Source: Prorocentrum cordatum | Taxonomy: Eukaryota > Sar > Dinophyceae > Prorocentrales > Prorocentraceae | Assembly: GCA_963575745.1 (NCBI GenBank) | Contig: CAUYUJ010017807.1 | Coordinates: 144,501-208,500, forward strand | Reading direction: 5' to 3' | Length of the DNA stretch: 64,000 nt | Shown: piece after piece, positions 45,905 to 55,528 of the stretch | Position numbering within the stretch: position 1 is the stretch's first letter | Layout: every line of letters starts with the position of its first letter | Translations under genes and position numbers: made by a program | Notes under the pieces: generated by a model | What the model was told of the DNA's origin: nothing | Databases searched by the model: none | What the model saw: the letters and a program-made list of their open reading frames with translations, nothing else

Positions 45905-47960
45905 CAGTTCTCCGATCCGCCCCGCGAATTTTCTTGGAGTGGGGACGCGACCCCTCATCCTCCGCTCGCGCCGCGTCCGTGAAAGGCATGACGCGCATCG
46001 CGTCGGCCCCGCGGTGTCGGGCACAATCGTTGATGCCGCAACGCTCCGCGCGTCGACACCGTCGGGACATCGCGCAAACAAATGCGCGATGGGCGCAAGC
46101 CAATGCACGAATGCGGCAACGACCAATGCGCGCGGGCCGCCCGAATGAAACAACGAACACGTTTACAATGATCAAAACATAGTCCCAAAATAGTCCAAAA
46201 ATAATCCAAACATAGTCCAAACATAGTCCAACAATAGTCCAAAAATAGTCCAAACATACCCCAAAAATAATCCAAAAATACTCCAACTTGCATGTTAACA
46301 TGTTTACATGTACGCATGCAGCGAGCGTCGCCGCGCGCGCTAAGTACCCCCCCCCCCCCGTTCGGGAAAAAAACATCGCCGCTTGTTTTTTCATTAAACA
46401 ATGTGGTTGCATTTGCGTGCGCCAGACGGTCTGGGGCTAGGGCCCATGCGAGCCCCATAATGCGCATTTGCAAAAAAAAAAAATGCAATCAAAAATAACG
46501 CGATGCAAACACGGACGGCCAAACCGCCAAACCTTATCTGGTGACCGTTGGCCGTTGACAGCACTGTTGTCGGATAGTCGGATAGTCTATACTCAGAGAC
46601 CAGTGCGCGCTGGCATTTGGGCCCGCAGGCGCTGCATACTTGCGCGCCGAGGCACTCGGGCAATTGCCCCGCGCCCTCAAGCGACGCGCGCATGGCGCTT
46701 GGCCACCCCGACCAATGGTTCTCGGCCCACAGGTCATCGGACCTTCTGGCAAGGTGAACATCGGTTCATGAGCCACCAGCGCCCGTTATAAGCCATGCGC
46801 CTCTTCGGTTTTAGGTCCTAGACACTTGTCCCTTAGACCTTGGATCGTAGACCCCAGACCATAAACGCGGGCCCGAAAACTCGAGGCCCTCGGGTCGTCT
46901 GCTTCGCAGATATCACTGCGACCCTGTAGGCCTATCTGCTGCAATCCAGTGGGCGCCAAGCTAGACAGCTAGACGCTAGACCGCCAGGCGCTAGACGCTC
47001 ACTGCTAGATTGCTAGATGCTGGATGCTGGATGCTGGAACTGGAAGCCACATGCCAAACGTCAGAGTAAACGAAGAGCCGCGCACCCGCCAGCGCGGCGC
47101 GACGCGCGTTGCACTTGCTGTGAGCGCTTGGTGTTAAGCACAATCATGTTTGTATCTTGCTGCCTGTAGCTTGTAGTCAGCGCTGGCCGCTGGCGAGCAG
47201 TCGCGCAAGGTTGCGCCATGGGGCCAGGTGCCTGGGAGCCAGGACCCGAAACGCAGGGCTGCGCATTGCGGAAGGGGGTGAGAGGGCAAAAGCCCGCTAC
47301 CCCGCCCGCGCCTGAGACCGTCGTCGCGCTCGCTGTTCCGCGCTATCTGCAATCGGGGGTGGCGATATCAGAGGCGCGGCATCAACGGTGTCAGACGTCA
47401 GCGCTTCGAATTTGCCGCAGCACCCGCCCAAGGCGGATGCATTTTTTTAATATTAAGTGCGCGAACCAATGCGCTTTGACAATATGGTCGAACACGTGAG
47501 CCGTAAGCTCACAAATAACAATCAACAGCCCGCAGGTGGCAACCTAATAACTACTACATGAGACTTAGCCGCTTAGTGCTAAATCCAGCAGCTCCCAATC
47601 GCTTGGCGCCTCGCCTAGCCCCGAGCCCTGAGCCCCGAGCCTCTAGTCTCTGGTCGGTCACCCGTCATAGCGGGAGCTTGCTAGCTTGCTCGGCCACCCG
47701 ACATGGAGTTGCTCCAGTCGGCGCCATGTCGGCGAGGCATGTGGCCACTTGCCGTTGCGGGGGATTCACTTGCCATCCGCCATGGTCTTAGGGCACCAGG
47801 GCGTGTTTTGTTTCAGACGTCGTGGTCTCGGGGCCTTCGGATCGGGGGCCTCAGGCTCGTAATGTTGCATGGGCCCAGGGCCCCAGGGCCTTGAAGTCAT
47901 GTGGCCCAGGGGCCGTTGGTCCTTAGGCCTTGGGCCGCAGGTGAAAAGACCAGCGCAATG
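45905..47960. other. No supported gene; ATAGTCCAAAA repeat and short minisatellites
   Basis: 45905-46180 is mixed GC-rich DNA. 46180-46290 is an ATAGTCCAAAA/ATAATCCAAAA repeat of 10-12 bp units, like the one at 25225-25295 beside the other arm end. A poly-C tract lies near 46347-46358 and a poly-A tract at 46473-46484. CGCTAGAC/GCTGGAT minisatellites run at 46965-47035. Confidence 0.55.
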
Positions 47961-47964
47961 CGCA

Positions 47965-48240
47965 AAGCCTGCAGTAGTACATCATATCACCAGCACACCG
48001 CTCACCATATAATGATGTAGCATAGCGTTGCATAAAACCGCATAACGATGTAGCATACCATGACATACCATAACACATACCACAACACCACAACGCAATA
48101 CCATACCATGGCATACCACAACACATGCCATACCATAACACAATACCACAACACCATACCATACCATGGCATACCACACACTGACTACTACTACTCTTAC
48201 TACTACTGCTAACGTTTCCTGGTTTTGCAGTGTGAGGCGT
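47965..48240. repeat. AT-rich CATACCACAACAC repeat, related to 8920-9050
   Basis: Starts with CATATAATGATGTAGCATAG, as in copy 1, and continues as CATACCAYAACAC motifs. It ends in a CTAAC, pyrimidine-rich, TTTTGCAG sequence (48208-48235) that looks like a 3' splice site. The reverse complement of a similar string lies at 8762-8784 and a related string at 62765-62785. Confidence 0.65.
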
Positions 48241-48244
48241 CTTT

Positions 48245-48580
48245 GTTTCATACAATCCTGGGAACTCTTTAGGGATGGTGGGGGACCCGCTGGGAATTCT
48301 TCGGGATGGTACAAGCCATACTGGGAACTCTACAAGTATTGTCAAGCGTCTAGCGCCCAGGGCTCACAACGAATTTTATCGGGATGGCAAAGGACCTACT
48401 ACCTACTACCTACTGGTAACTGGTAACTCTTTGGTGATGGTGCAGGACCAACTGGGATCTGTATACGGGCGGTACTGGAGCTTCCCGGAACTCTTTATGG
48501 GTGGGGCGGGATTTACTGGAAGCTTTACATGGATGGTACAGGGCCAACTGGGAACTCCGTAGGGGTGGTGCGGTGTATTG
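48245..48580. repeat. Degenerate GGGAACTCT..GGGATGGT repeat
   Basis: About seven degenerate 40-50 bp units carry CTGGGAACTCT and GGGATGGT.C. No gene. Confidence 0.6.
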
Positions 48581-48808
48581 GACCTACAGAGGGCCCTGCA
48601 TGAAAGGTACGGTGCCTAATCCTACTTGTGTATCGGTGTTACAAAGCCTGCTAGGTGCTAGGAGCTGGGATCTGGGAACCTCTAAGTCGACGCGCCCCTG
48701 CCCCAGGCCATAAGGCGGCGAGGCCAGGAGGCCACGGAGCTCAAGACTTAAAACCCAATACCTAAGGCTAGCCACCTACCCTATGACCGCGCCCAACTGA
48801 TTGTGAGG

Positions 48809-49051
48809 ATGTCTCGAGCGATGCGCTGGTTCCAGCATCCCCAGGGGGGGGCCGCCAGGGGAGTCAGACAGTCCCCTGTCGCCCTCCCCGACGGCCTGTT
48901 CCGACGGCCTTTCCCGCCATTTGCTGTTTTAGACCGAACCCTTCCCGACGGCCCTTCCCGACGGGCCATTCCAGACGGCCCTTCCCGACGGCCGTCCCCG
49001 ACGCCCGTCATGACGGGCGGTCCGTGTACGGAACCGATCCTCATCGAATGA
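48809..49051 (+). CDS. Upstream open frame, 80 codons, copy 2
   Basis: ATG 48809 (MSRAMRWFQH...) to a TGA at 49049-49051 that overlaps the next start as ATGA. It has the same frame, near-identical length and the same minisatellite-coded LPDGPSRR repeats as the frame at 9108-9347. Confidence 0.35.
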   Translation: MSRAMRWFQHPQGGAARGVRQSPVALPDGLFRRPFPPFAVLDRTLPDGPSRRAIPDGPSRRPSPTPVMTGGPCTEPILIE

Positions 49052-49923
49052 ATCGGCACCCTGCCGCCGATCGTGATTCGGGCAAGTTGGCCGACGAGAT
49101 TGCGTTGCTTGGTCACAACGGCGAGCTCAGCGTGACAGCGAAAGGCGGATATTGGACAAACAGTGGTTATTGGAAACCGTGGCCTGAGGACACAAAGAAA
49201 CAGATATTGATGCACCATCGGGCCTTGAAGGCGGCCAGAATGAACAGCAGCGACGACAGCAGCACCGACGACAGCGACAGCGACGACATGTCAGACAGCC
49301 CGCCAGGGCCGTCGGCGGCGCCATCAGCCGCAGCACCGACATCTTCGGCGTCGGCGACAGCAGCATCAACTATAGCATCGACCTCATCGGCGGCAGCATC
49401 GGCGGCGTCAGCCGCAGCACCGACATCTTCGGCGTCGGCGGCACCATCAGCCGCAGCATCAACCACAGCATCGGCCTCATCGGCGGCAGCATCGGCGGCA
49501 GCAGCCGCCGCACCAGCACCAGCGCCAGCCGCGCCATCGACGGTGAGTACCTCGTTCAATGTCGACGTTGGGAGAGCAAGTGCGCCAGGCAAGATCACTT
49601 ACTATTCAAGTCGTCGAGGTCGTTTTGAGGCAGTGTGCTATTTTCATGAAGGCCTATGCCGCCGCTCGAGGACAGCGGCAGCGCCAACGGGTGCCCGAGT
49701 GATGTCTAATCCAGGTCAGGGCCGTTGCGTCAGTGAGCTGATTGCGTGGTTGAAGGCTGGACCGCACCTCTCGCGAGACCAACATATGATTCACAATCCA
49801 GATAAGGTATCACGAGTTTCGGCCAGGTCCGAGGCAAAGCAGTCGGCCCACGGTCAAGCAATTCTTGCGTGCGAGCGCCAGAAGAGCGCAGACTCAGACA
49901 GCGAGCCCGAGGGACTGTTGTAG
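49048..49923 (+). CDS. Small Cys/His protein of dinoflagellate multicopy type, copy 2 (intact)
   Basis: 291 residues from ATG 49048. Residues 1-65 form a conserved head (LADEIALLGHNGELSV, YWKPWPED). Residues about 68-83 are acidic Ser/Asp. About 85-170 is an Ala/Ser/Pro/Thr linker probably grown by internal repeats. About 175-291 is the C-terminal domain with GKITYY, FEAVCYFHEGLCRRSR, GQGRCVSELIAWL and a charged tail ending SEPEGLL. Differences from copy 1 are mostly substitutions that keep the frame, which suggests both were under coding constraint. The Cys/His cluster could bind metal; that and any nucleic-acid role are inference. Confidence 0.65.
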   Translation: MNRHPAADRDSGKLADEIALLGHNGELSVTAKGGYWTNSGYWKPWPEDTKKQILMHHRALKAARMNSSDDSSTDDSDSDDMSDSPPGPSAAPSAAAPTSSASATAASTIASTSSAAASAASAAAPTSSASAAPSAAASTTASASSAAASAAAAAAPAPAPAAPSTVSTSFNVDVGRASAPGKITYYSSRRGRFEAVCYFHEGLCRRSRTAAAPTGARVMSNPGQGRCVSELIAWLKAGPHLSRDQHMIHNPDKVSRVSARSEAKQSAHGQAILACERQKSADSDSEPEGLL

Positions 49924-49984
49924 GCGATCGGCCGCTCCCAAAACAGGACCATTGGCAGCCTTGCATCATTGCCTGCCCCTCGGA

Positions 49985-50510
49985 AGACCACCAAATCGCA
50001 TCATGGGGCGTTTTTGGGGCGCTCTTGGAGCGTTCCTGGGCGCTCTTGTGGCCGTCCTGGGGCTAGATTGGGCCCGTCTTGGGTCTTGGGGCCCTCTTGG
50101 GCCGTCTTGGGTCTTGGAGCCATCTTGATGCCTCGGATGGCTGGATGGCCATCGGAAGCGAAAAGGCGAGACGGCAAACGTCAATGGGTTTCTGCAGGTT
50201 GTTGGAAGGGTTTGGCGTATTGGGTGCCTCTTTGGGACGCTCTTTGGCATCTCCGAGACGTCTGGTGGCGGTATTGAGGCACCTTGGAGCACCATCGGGT
50301 CCATCTTGGGGCATATTAAGCTATACCGAGCAATATTGAACCCATCTTGGTGTCTCCCATGCGCTCTTGGAGCCGTCTTGGGTCTTGGGCCATCTTAGAC
50401 GCTCCAACCCCTCGCCGCGCCTCCCGTCCAGTTCCAGGGTAGGGGTAGGGGAGGGGTAACCGATAACCCCCTCCCCAACGGGGACTAAGGTTGGAAGATG
50501 GGGCGCCCTC
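49985..50510 (+). mobile_element. Dispersed element, copy B (partial, diverged)
   Basis: GGGGCGCTCTTGG, GCATCGGAAGCGA.AAGGCGAGA and the closing GTCCAGTTCCAGGGTAGGGG, then TAACC...CCCAACGGGGA, match internal and 3' parts of the copies at 17245 and 60644. The terminal inverted repeats are not recognisable. It starts immediately after the duplicated block. Confidence 0.55.
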
Positions 50511-50633
50511 AACCCTAAACCACCATCTCAGCAATTGCAGTTTTGGCGTTTTGGCCGAACTTTGCGCCCTCCATTTCTGTGAACTGTAGTTGGATGCAAC
50601 GTGCAACCCGCAACCCGCCACTGATCATTGCAT

Positions 50634-50996
50634 ATGGCATCCGCTGATGGTGCCGCCAGACGGCGACTGCAAGGGTTGTTGAGCAATGATGGACACTGGA
50701 AAATGCACGAGACGTGGCAGGCTGAGAATCTTGACTTCCCGATGCCGCCCAAGTGGCGGCTGCGCTTGTTGGAGATTGCCGAACTCAGAAAGACGATTGG
50801 GACGAGTACATACAGCGAGTTGAAGTGCGCAGTGAAGGAAGATGCAGAGAGCCCAAGCACGCAAACACCAGGCCCGAGTTCCCTGACTCAGAGCCCGAGT
50901 TCCCAGACTCAGAGCGCCAGCACGACTCAGAGTGCCAGCCCGACTCAGAGTGCCAGTCCGACCACCCGAATGCTATTTCTAGGTTCCAGATTCTAG
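50634..50996 (+). CDS. Small Ser/Thr/Pro-rich protein, unrecognised
   Basis: ATG 50634 opens 120 residues. A head of about 70 residues (MASADGAARRRLQGLL, GHWKMHETW, PPKWRLRLLEIAELRK) is followed by a tail of SASPTQ/SPSSQTQ repeats. The layout of a short conserved head plus a low-complexity tail resembles the small Cys/His gene just upstream, and GHWK...W recalls its YWKPW motif, but there is no Cys/His domain in frame. Another frame over the tail reads as PEFPDSE repeats, so the true frame of the tail is uncertain. Confidence 0.4.
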   Translation: MASADGAARRRLQGLLSNDGHWKMHETWQAENLDFPMPPKWRLRLLEIAELRKTIGTSTYSELKCAVKEDAESPSTQTPGPSSLTQSPSSQTQSASTTQSASPTQSASPTTRMLFLGSRF

Positions 50997-50999
50997 ATT

Positions 51000-51262
51000 T
51001 CCATCGTGGCAGTGTCTCATGAGAGTTCAGCCCGCTGGAGGGCCACCGTCGTGTTTCTCGCACTCTACTTCATCGCCAAGTGAGGCTGGCTATCGCCTTG
51101 TCCCTTGTCCGCGCCCCCGTGCTGGCGCCCCACCGTGCGCATCAGCATCATTTGCAATGTTGCAGGAACTGATTATATACTAGAGGGCTGTGCGAGCAAA
51201 GCCTCACTACTCCAACCCTGGGACACCTTCTCACAGGCCTCTGGGGAGTTGGCCTGAATGGG

Positions 51263-51304
<42 letters not shown>

Positions 51305-52002
51305 TCGCCTGCAGACTTTAATCAATTTCATGGCTCACGCTATTCCGCAGACCACCAGAATAAGTGAGTGCTCGCGGCCATCGTGGAAGTTATATTATCG
51401 GCATGGGGCATGGAGCATGGAGCCTCTTGAATGCATATGAGAGGCTCTTGGGATGCATCTCAGAGGCTTCTTGGCGGGCGATTTGTGGCTTCGGGAACTC
51501 CTCGTCGAATCATTCCTCAGGACTCTTGCGCTTGCGATGTATCTCGGGGCCTTGAATCGAGGCCCCGAGGCTCGAATCAGCTGCGGGAGAGGACCGTCGA
51601 ATCCCAGAGCAGCCACAGCTCGACGCAGCTCGATCAAACTGGCGACCAGAGCGCCCACAGCCAACAAATAACACTCACGACGACTTCTGGGCACCGCTTA
51701 ATGCAATATTGGGGCTGTCTTGGGCCGCCTTGGGCGCCCCTGCTGCCGTCTCGGGGCCTTATTGGGCTGGCTTGGGTCTGGGGGTCTTATTGGAAGCCTC
51801 ATGGGCCGTCGTGGGGCGATCTCGGACCCACCGCCGCTTGTCGCCATCCCTCCACCCTCTTCTTGCTGGCGCTGAGGCACAAGCATTTTGCTTGCAAGAC
51901 TGCTGCTTACACATTGCAGCACGGGGCTTGCTTTGCTTTCAGCAGGGCACCGCCTATCGCCTATCGCCAGAGACGATATTGTTCAACGGACGTTTGACCG
52001 CA
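51000..52002. other. No supported gene; (GA)n at 51264-51299 and CTTGGG-rich text
   Basis: A pure (GA)n is followed by GC-balanced DNA. 51700-51840 has TTGGGCCGCCTTGGG-type text like the dispersed element. Confidence 0.5.
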
Positions 52003-53013
52003 ATGGCGGATGGGCGCAATTGGCCAGAGACGATGTTGATCAACGGAGTGCGCCGAGGCTCGCCGTACGTGCAGATGGTAGCAGGGCACATGAAGTGCAT
52101 TCCGTGCGATACATGGGTACAGTCGCCAGGGCATTTGCTGAATTCTCGCCACAGGCAGAAAGCGTGGTATTGGTTGTACGGGCGCGATCAGCCAGGGTAC
52201 AGAACGAGGCCGCATTGCCCAAAGGCAGATTGGGAAAGCAGGGAGATCAACGACAGGTATTGGAAGGATCACGACAGCCCTCCCAGCGACGAGCAAGGAA
52301 CCCAGGACAACGGCGACCAGTGGGCGAGGGCGGCCGCTCAAGGTCTCGGAGGTCGCGGCAAGGGAGGTCGCGGCAAGGGCGCGCCATGTGGAAGCGTCGG
52401 TCACGCTACTGGCGCAGCAGGCGGGGCCGACGGACGCGCCGCAGCAGGTAGTGATGATGGCGCAGCCCGTGGTTCAGACGGAGGTAGTGCTGCAGGTGCC
52501 GCCGATGGCTCAGCACGTGGAGCTGACGGAGGAGGCGCCGCAGCTGGCGGCGCAGCGGATGGAGCTGCCAGCGATGCATGCGACCCAATGGAGATGGACT
52601 TGGACGCCGTCAGCTGTACTCGGACTAAGCACTACCTCGACGCCATCACGCAAGACATGGGCTTGATCAAGAATGCCCTCGAAGGCGTAACCAAAGGCAT
52701 GGAGGACCGGAGGTCCGCGTTGGCGGCCATGATTACAAGCAATACGGTGCTGACAACCGAGGTCATGGAGCTCAAGACCCGCGTCGACCAGTCAATCAAC
52801 GGGCAGACGGCCATTGAAAAGCAGCTTGCGAACCTAGATACGGTGGTCCAGGGAATGTGCATGAGGGGGCGCCCGCGCCCTGCGCCTCCTGGGTTTTCGC
52901 TTTCGGCCAGCACGGGGGCGCTTCCGCCGCGCAACCAGCACGCGGATTCCAGCGACAACCTGGTGCACCAGCCACTTGCGGCTGGACCTTCGTTTTCGGC
53001 CACTGCAGAGTAG
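52003..53013 (+). CDS. Zinc-finger and coiled-coil protein
   Basis: 336 residues from ATG 52003; the frame is open upstream to 51709, so the start is a choice. Residues 32-50 carry C-x2-C-x8-H-x5-H (C32, C35, H44, H50), followed by basic RHRQKAWYW. The spacing resembles U1/matrin-type C2H2 fingers, but the middle spacer is shorter. An RGKGGRGKG stretch lies near residue 118, Ala/Gly/Asp repeats cover about 130-195, and a predicted coiled coil spans about 205-285 (MGLIKNALEGVTKGM, ELKTRVDQSI, EKQLANLDTVV). The C-terminus is Pro/Ser-rich. I recall similar fingers in dinoflagellate multicopy proteins. RNA or DNA binding with self-association is inferred. Confidence 0.55.
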   Translation: MADGRNWPETMLINGVRRGSPYVQMVAGHMKCIPCDTWVQSPGHLLNSRHRQKAWYWLYGRDQPGYRTRPHCPKADWESREINDRYWKDHDSPPSDEQGTQDNGDQWARAAAQGLGGRGKGGRGKGAPCGSVGHATGAAGGADGRAAAGSDDGAARGSDGGSAAGAADGSARGADGGGAAAGGAADGAASDACDPMEMDLDAVSCTRTKHYLDAITQDMGLIKNALEGVTKGMEDRRSALAAMITSNTVLTTEVMELKTRVDQSINGQTAIEKQLANLDTVVQGMCMRGRPRPAPPGFSLSASTGALPPRNQHADSSDNLVHQPLAAGPSFSATAE

Positions 53014-54464
53014 GGGGCGGCCTGCTCCGTTCTCTGAGTGTACCTTGTGAAGAACAAGACGTTCTCCCTGGCACCTGGCTGCAGGCGCGCTATATGTTTG
53101 TCACGGCGTCGGCGACGCTTCTATGCTATTGTTGTTTCTACGGAAGCAACGGCATCTATATTCTATATAACAGTATGGATATATGCTAAATCAACATCGA
53201 CAATTACTGTTACGACTACTGGTATATCTGCTTACACGCTGCGGCCAGAGACCAGGATTTTGTATAAGGTATAAGAGATGGCGCGCATCTGCTGTTCCAG
53301 GACGTCGTCCCAAAATTGGGAATATGACGGCTGGCGGGTCAGCATGCATTCGGGTTCGTTTGTTATGCGCCGACGCTTTCCTATCTCAAGTTGCGAGCGG
53401 CGGCTCGCCAGCAGAGCCGCCTAACGCTCAGCGCTAGAACTGATCTTGTGCGTCGTCTCGGCGCGCCCCAGCGAGATCTTAGAGCTTAAACCTCTCCCCG
53501 CACTTGACCCTCGACCCTCGGCCCCTCCCCATCGACCCTCGGCCCCCAATCCTCAGTCATCGATCCTTCATTCGTTTAAACCCGCAGGGCTTCATAAGGG
53601 GGCATACTCCTACTGCGAATGCAAACCTTAGATTTGGCCAAGTGGCTTGGAGGATTGTGTGTCCAGCTAGCCAAGGCTAGCCATCATTTGCGACGCAATG
53701 GGTTGGAGTTTCGTGTTATAGGCTATTGGATTGAGGCTTCCGATTAGACATTAGGCATTAGACATCACTGCTACTGCAGTTCCGCCTCGCACCCCAGGAT
53801 TTTCGTGGTGCGTTATAGGGCGTAGGTGGGTTGGTGGCCTGGTGGTGGCGGGGTGGGTGTGGGGGTGTGGGTGGAGAGTGGGGAGGGCGTGCGGGATGCG
53901 GGGGGGTGGGATGGCTCCTTAGGCAGCGACGTTATTGGCAAGCCCATGTGCACAGGAGCGTTTGCCCACAGCGAATTGTATTCGCCACGCCGTCTAAGGG
54001 GCCACACTAGGGTGTGGTGAGGTGCCAGTGGCACTCTATGCAGCAGGAATGTGAGCTGCCAAGTAAATTTTATTTTCCTTAGGCAGCGCTTTGAGTGTAA
54101 ACTCAGGTTAGATTTTGAGTTAGGCTAGGTATGGAGTTGGCTTCTTTGGGGTCGTGGTTGGTGCCCAAGCACTGCAGTCGAGCCGAATCCAGAAGAGTTG
54201 TCTAGCCGTCTAGCCCCTAGCCATATAGCCGAGTCCTCTCGCTCCGACTCCCTTTGTAACATAGCAATCAGCAGGCCCCTCTCTCTTTCTCTTCCTCTCC
54301 TTCTCCTCTTTCTCATTCTCCTCTTTCCTCTCCCATGGCATCTTCCCTTATCCGTTTCCTCCCCCTCGTCTATTCTCGCCCCCCTCACCCGCCTCCTTCA
54401 AGAGGGATCGATAGATGATAGATGATAGAAGGGTAGATATATAGAGTGAGAGAGATGGGGGGTG

Positions 54465-54525
<61 letters not shown>

Positions 54526-54726
54526 AAAGGAGGAGGCGGGGGAGGCACGTACATGCCACTTGGCGCCACCGCCTGCCCTCCGTCCGTGGGCTTTCGCGGG
54601 GAGATGCCCCACGCTTGTGGGGCGGCGGGCGGTTGAGCCCCACTTGGGGGCCCACATTCGTGGGCGGCGGTTCGGGGGAGGAGGAGTCGGGGGATTAGAG
54701 GGGATTCAGGGAGAGAGATGGGGGGG

Positions 54727-54758
<32 letters not shown>

Positions 54759-55500
54759 AGAGATGAGAGAGAGAGAGAGAGACGAGAGAGAGAGAGAAGA
54801 GAGAGAGAGGAGAGAGAGAAAGAGAGAGAGAGAGAAGAGAGAGAGAGACGAAGAGAGAGAGAGCGAGAGGAGAGAGAGAGAAGAGAGAGAGGAGGAATTT
54901 TGCCCCTGGGCCCTGGCCTAGGCACCTCCTCTCGCTCCGACTCCGCGGTACTGTGTCGCGTGCTGTGGTTGCGGGTCCCGTGGAGGCGCGGCGCCTGCGG
55001 CGTCGCTCGAGGCGGAGCGGTAGATCGGCTGTCGGGGGCGCGGCGCTTGCTTGGCCGTGGTGTGATTTCGTGACCAAGGGTGGTGGGTTCGGTTGCCACC
55101 GACAGATTTTTCCGCGAGTCTTGGGCGGCGTCTTGCTCGCGACAGTCATCGGTGGCCCCTGGAGTTCTCGTGGCCTGTCTGGGACGTCTGGGTATCGGGG
55201 AGCGGGGGGGCTGGCCGAAAGAAGTTGGAGTTTGTCAATCATTGTGCTCGACGTCTCACATAGCATTGTGACTGCAAGGCTGCCGTGCAACCTGCTTGCG
55301 CTATCTTGGCGCCCTCTTATTCATTGTTTGCGCCAGTGTGGTCATCGCCCATCCAACAAGTGCCATCCGCCCCTTTCCCCCCACCGCACCCCCGCCACTC
55401 CCGCAGTCATTCAGCAGCAGCCCTGCGCGCTAGAGTCGCCCGCGAGAACAAGGTGGAGGGGGGGGGGGCGAGGGGGTGACCACATTGGAGCATACTGCTA
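53014..55500. other. No supported gene; GA-rich microsatellites
   Basis: A GGTGTGGGTGG G-rich stretch lies at 53835-53910, (GA)n at 54468-54523 and an interrupted GAGAGA block at 54727-54893. A frame at 54953-55507 is open for 184 codons with mixed composition, but nothing in it is recognisable. Confidence 0.45.
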
Positions 55501-55528
55501 CAAGTAGCTGAGATCCAGAGCTCGAACC

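Larger units (their letters stand above)
25240..45905. repeat. Giant inverted repeat, arms about 10 kb, centre near 35505
   Basis: Left-arm blocks recur as reverse complements in mirror order on the right. Pairs: 25307-25400 with 45797-45900; 25738-25810 with 45135-45205; 26040-27390 with 42990-44800; 27412-27620 with 42790-42998; 27880-27970 with 42430-42580; 28300-28700 with 41780-42100; 29700-29830 with 40613-40730; 29880-31015 with 39490-40600; 31020-31770 with 38820-39490; 32440-32480 with 37861-37893; 34425-35345 with 35665-36245; 35344-35384 with 35622-35666. Start plus end coordinates of these pairs stay within about 70300-71200. Identity by eye is about 96% at the outer end and 85-90% elsewhere, mostly substitutions plus block indels. 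No gene is supported inside. Confidence 0.93.
48768..49975 (+). repeat. 1.2-kb duplicated segment, copy 2
   Basis: The partner of 9065-10258. It begins at CTAGCCACCTACCC and ends at GCATCATTGCCTG. Here the AT-rich CATACC block lies about 600 bp upstream, whereas in copy 1 it abuts the segment. Confidence 0.9.

Noticed and set aside
46340-46790. Short frames near the poly-C and poly-A tracts
   Set aside because: Under 110 codons, open on both strands, no family resemblance.
54690-54930. Arg/Glu or Ser/Leu repeat frames in the GA-rich block
   Set aside because: Direct translations of (GA)n microsatellite in both directions.
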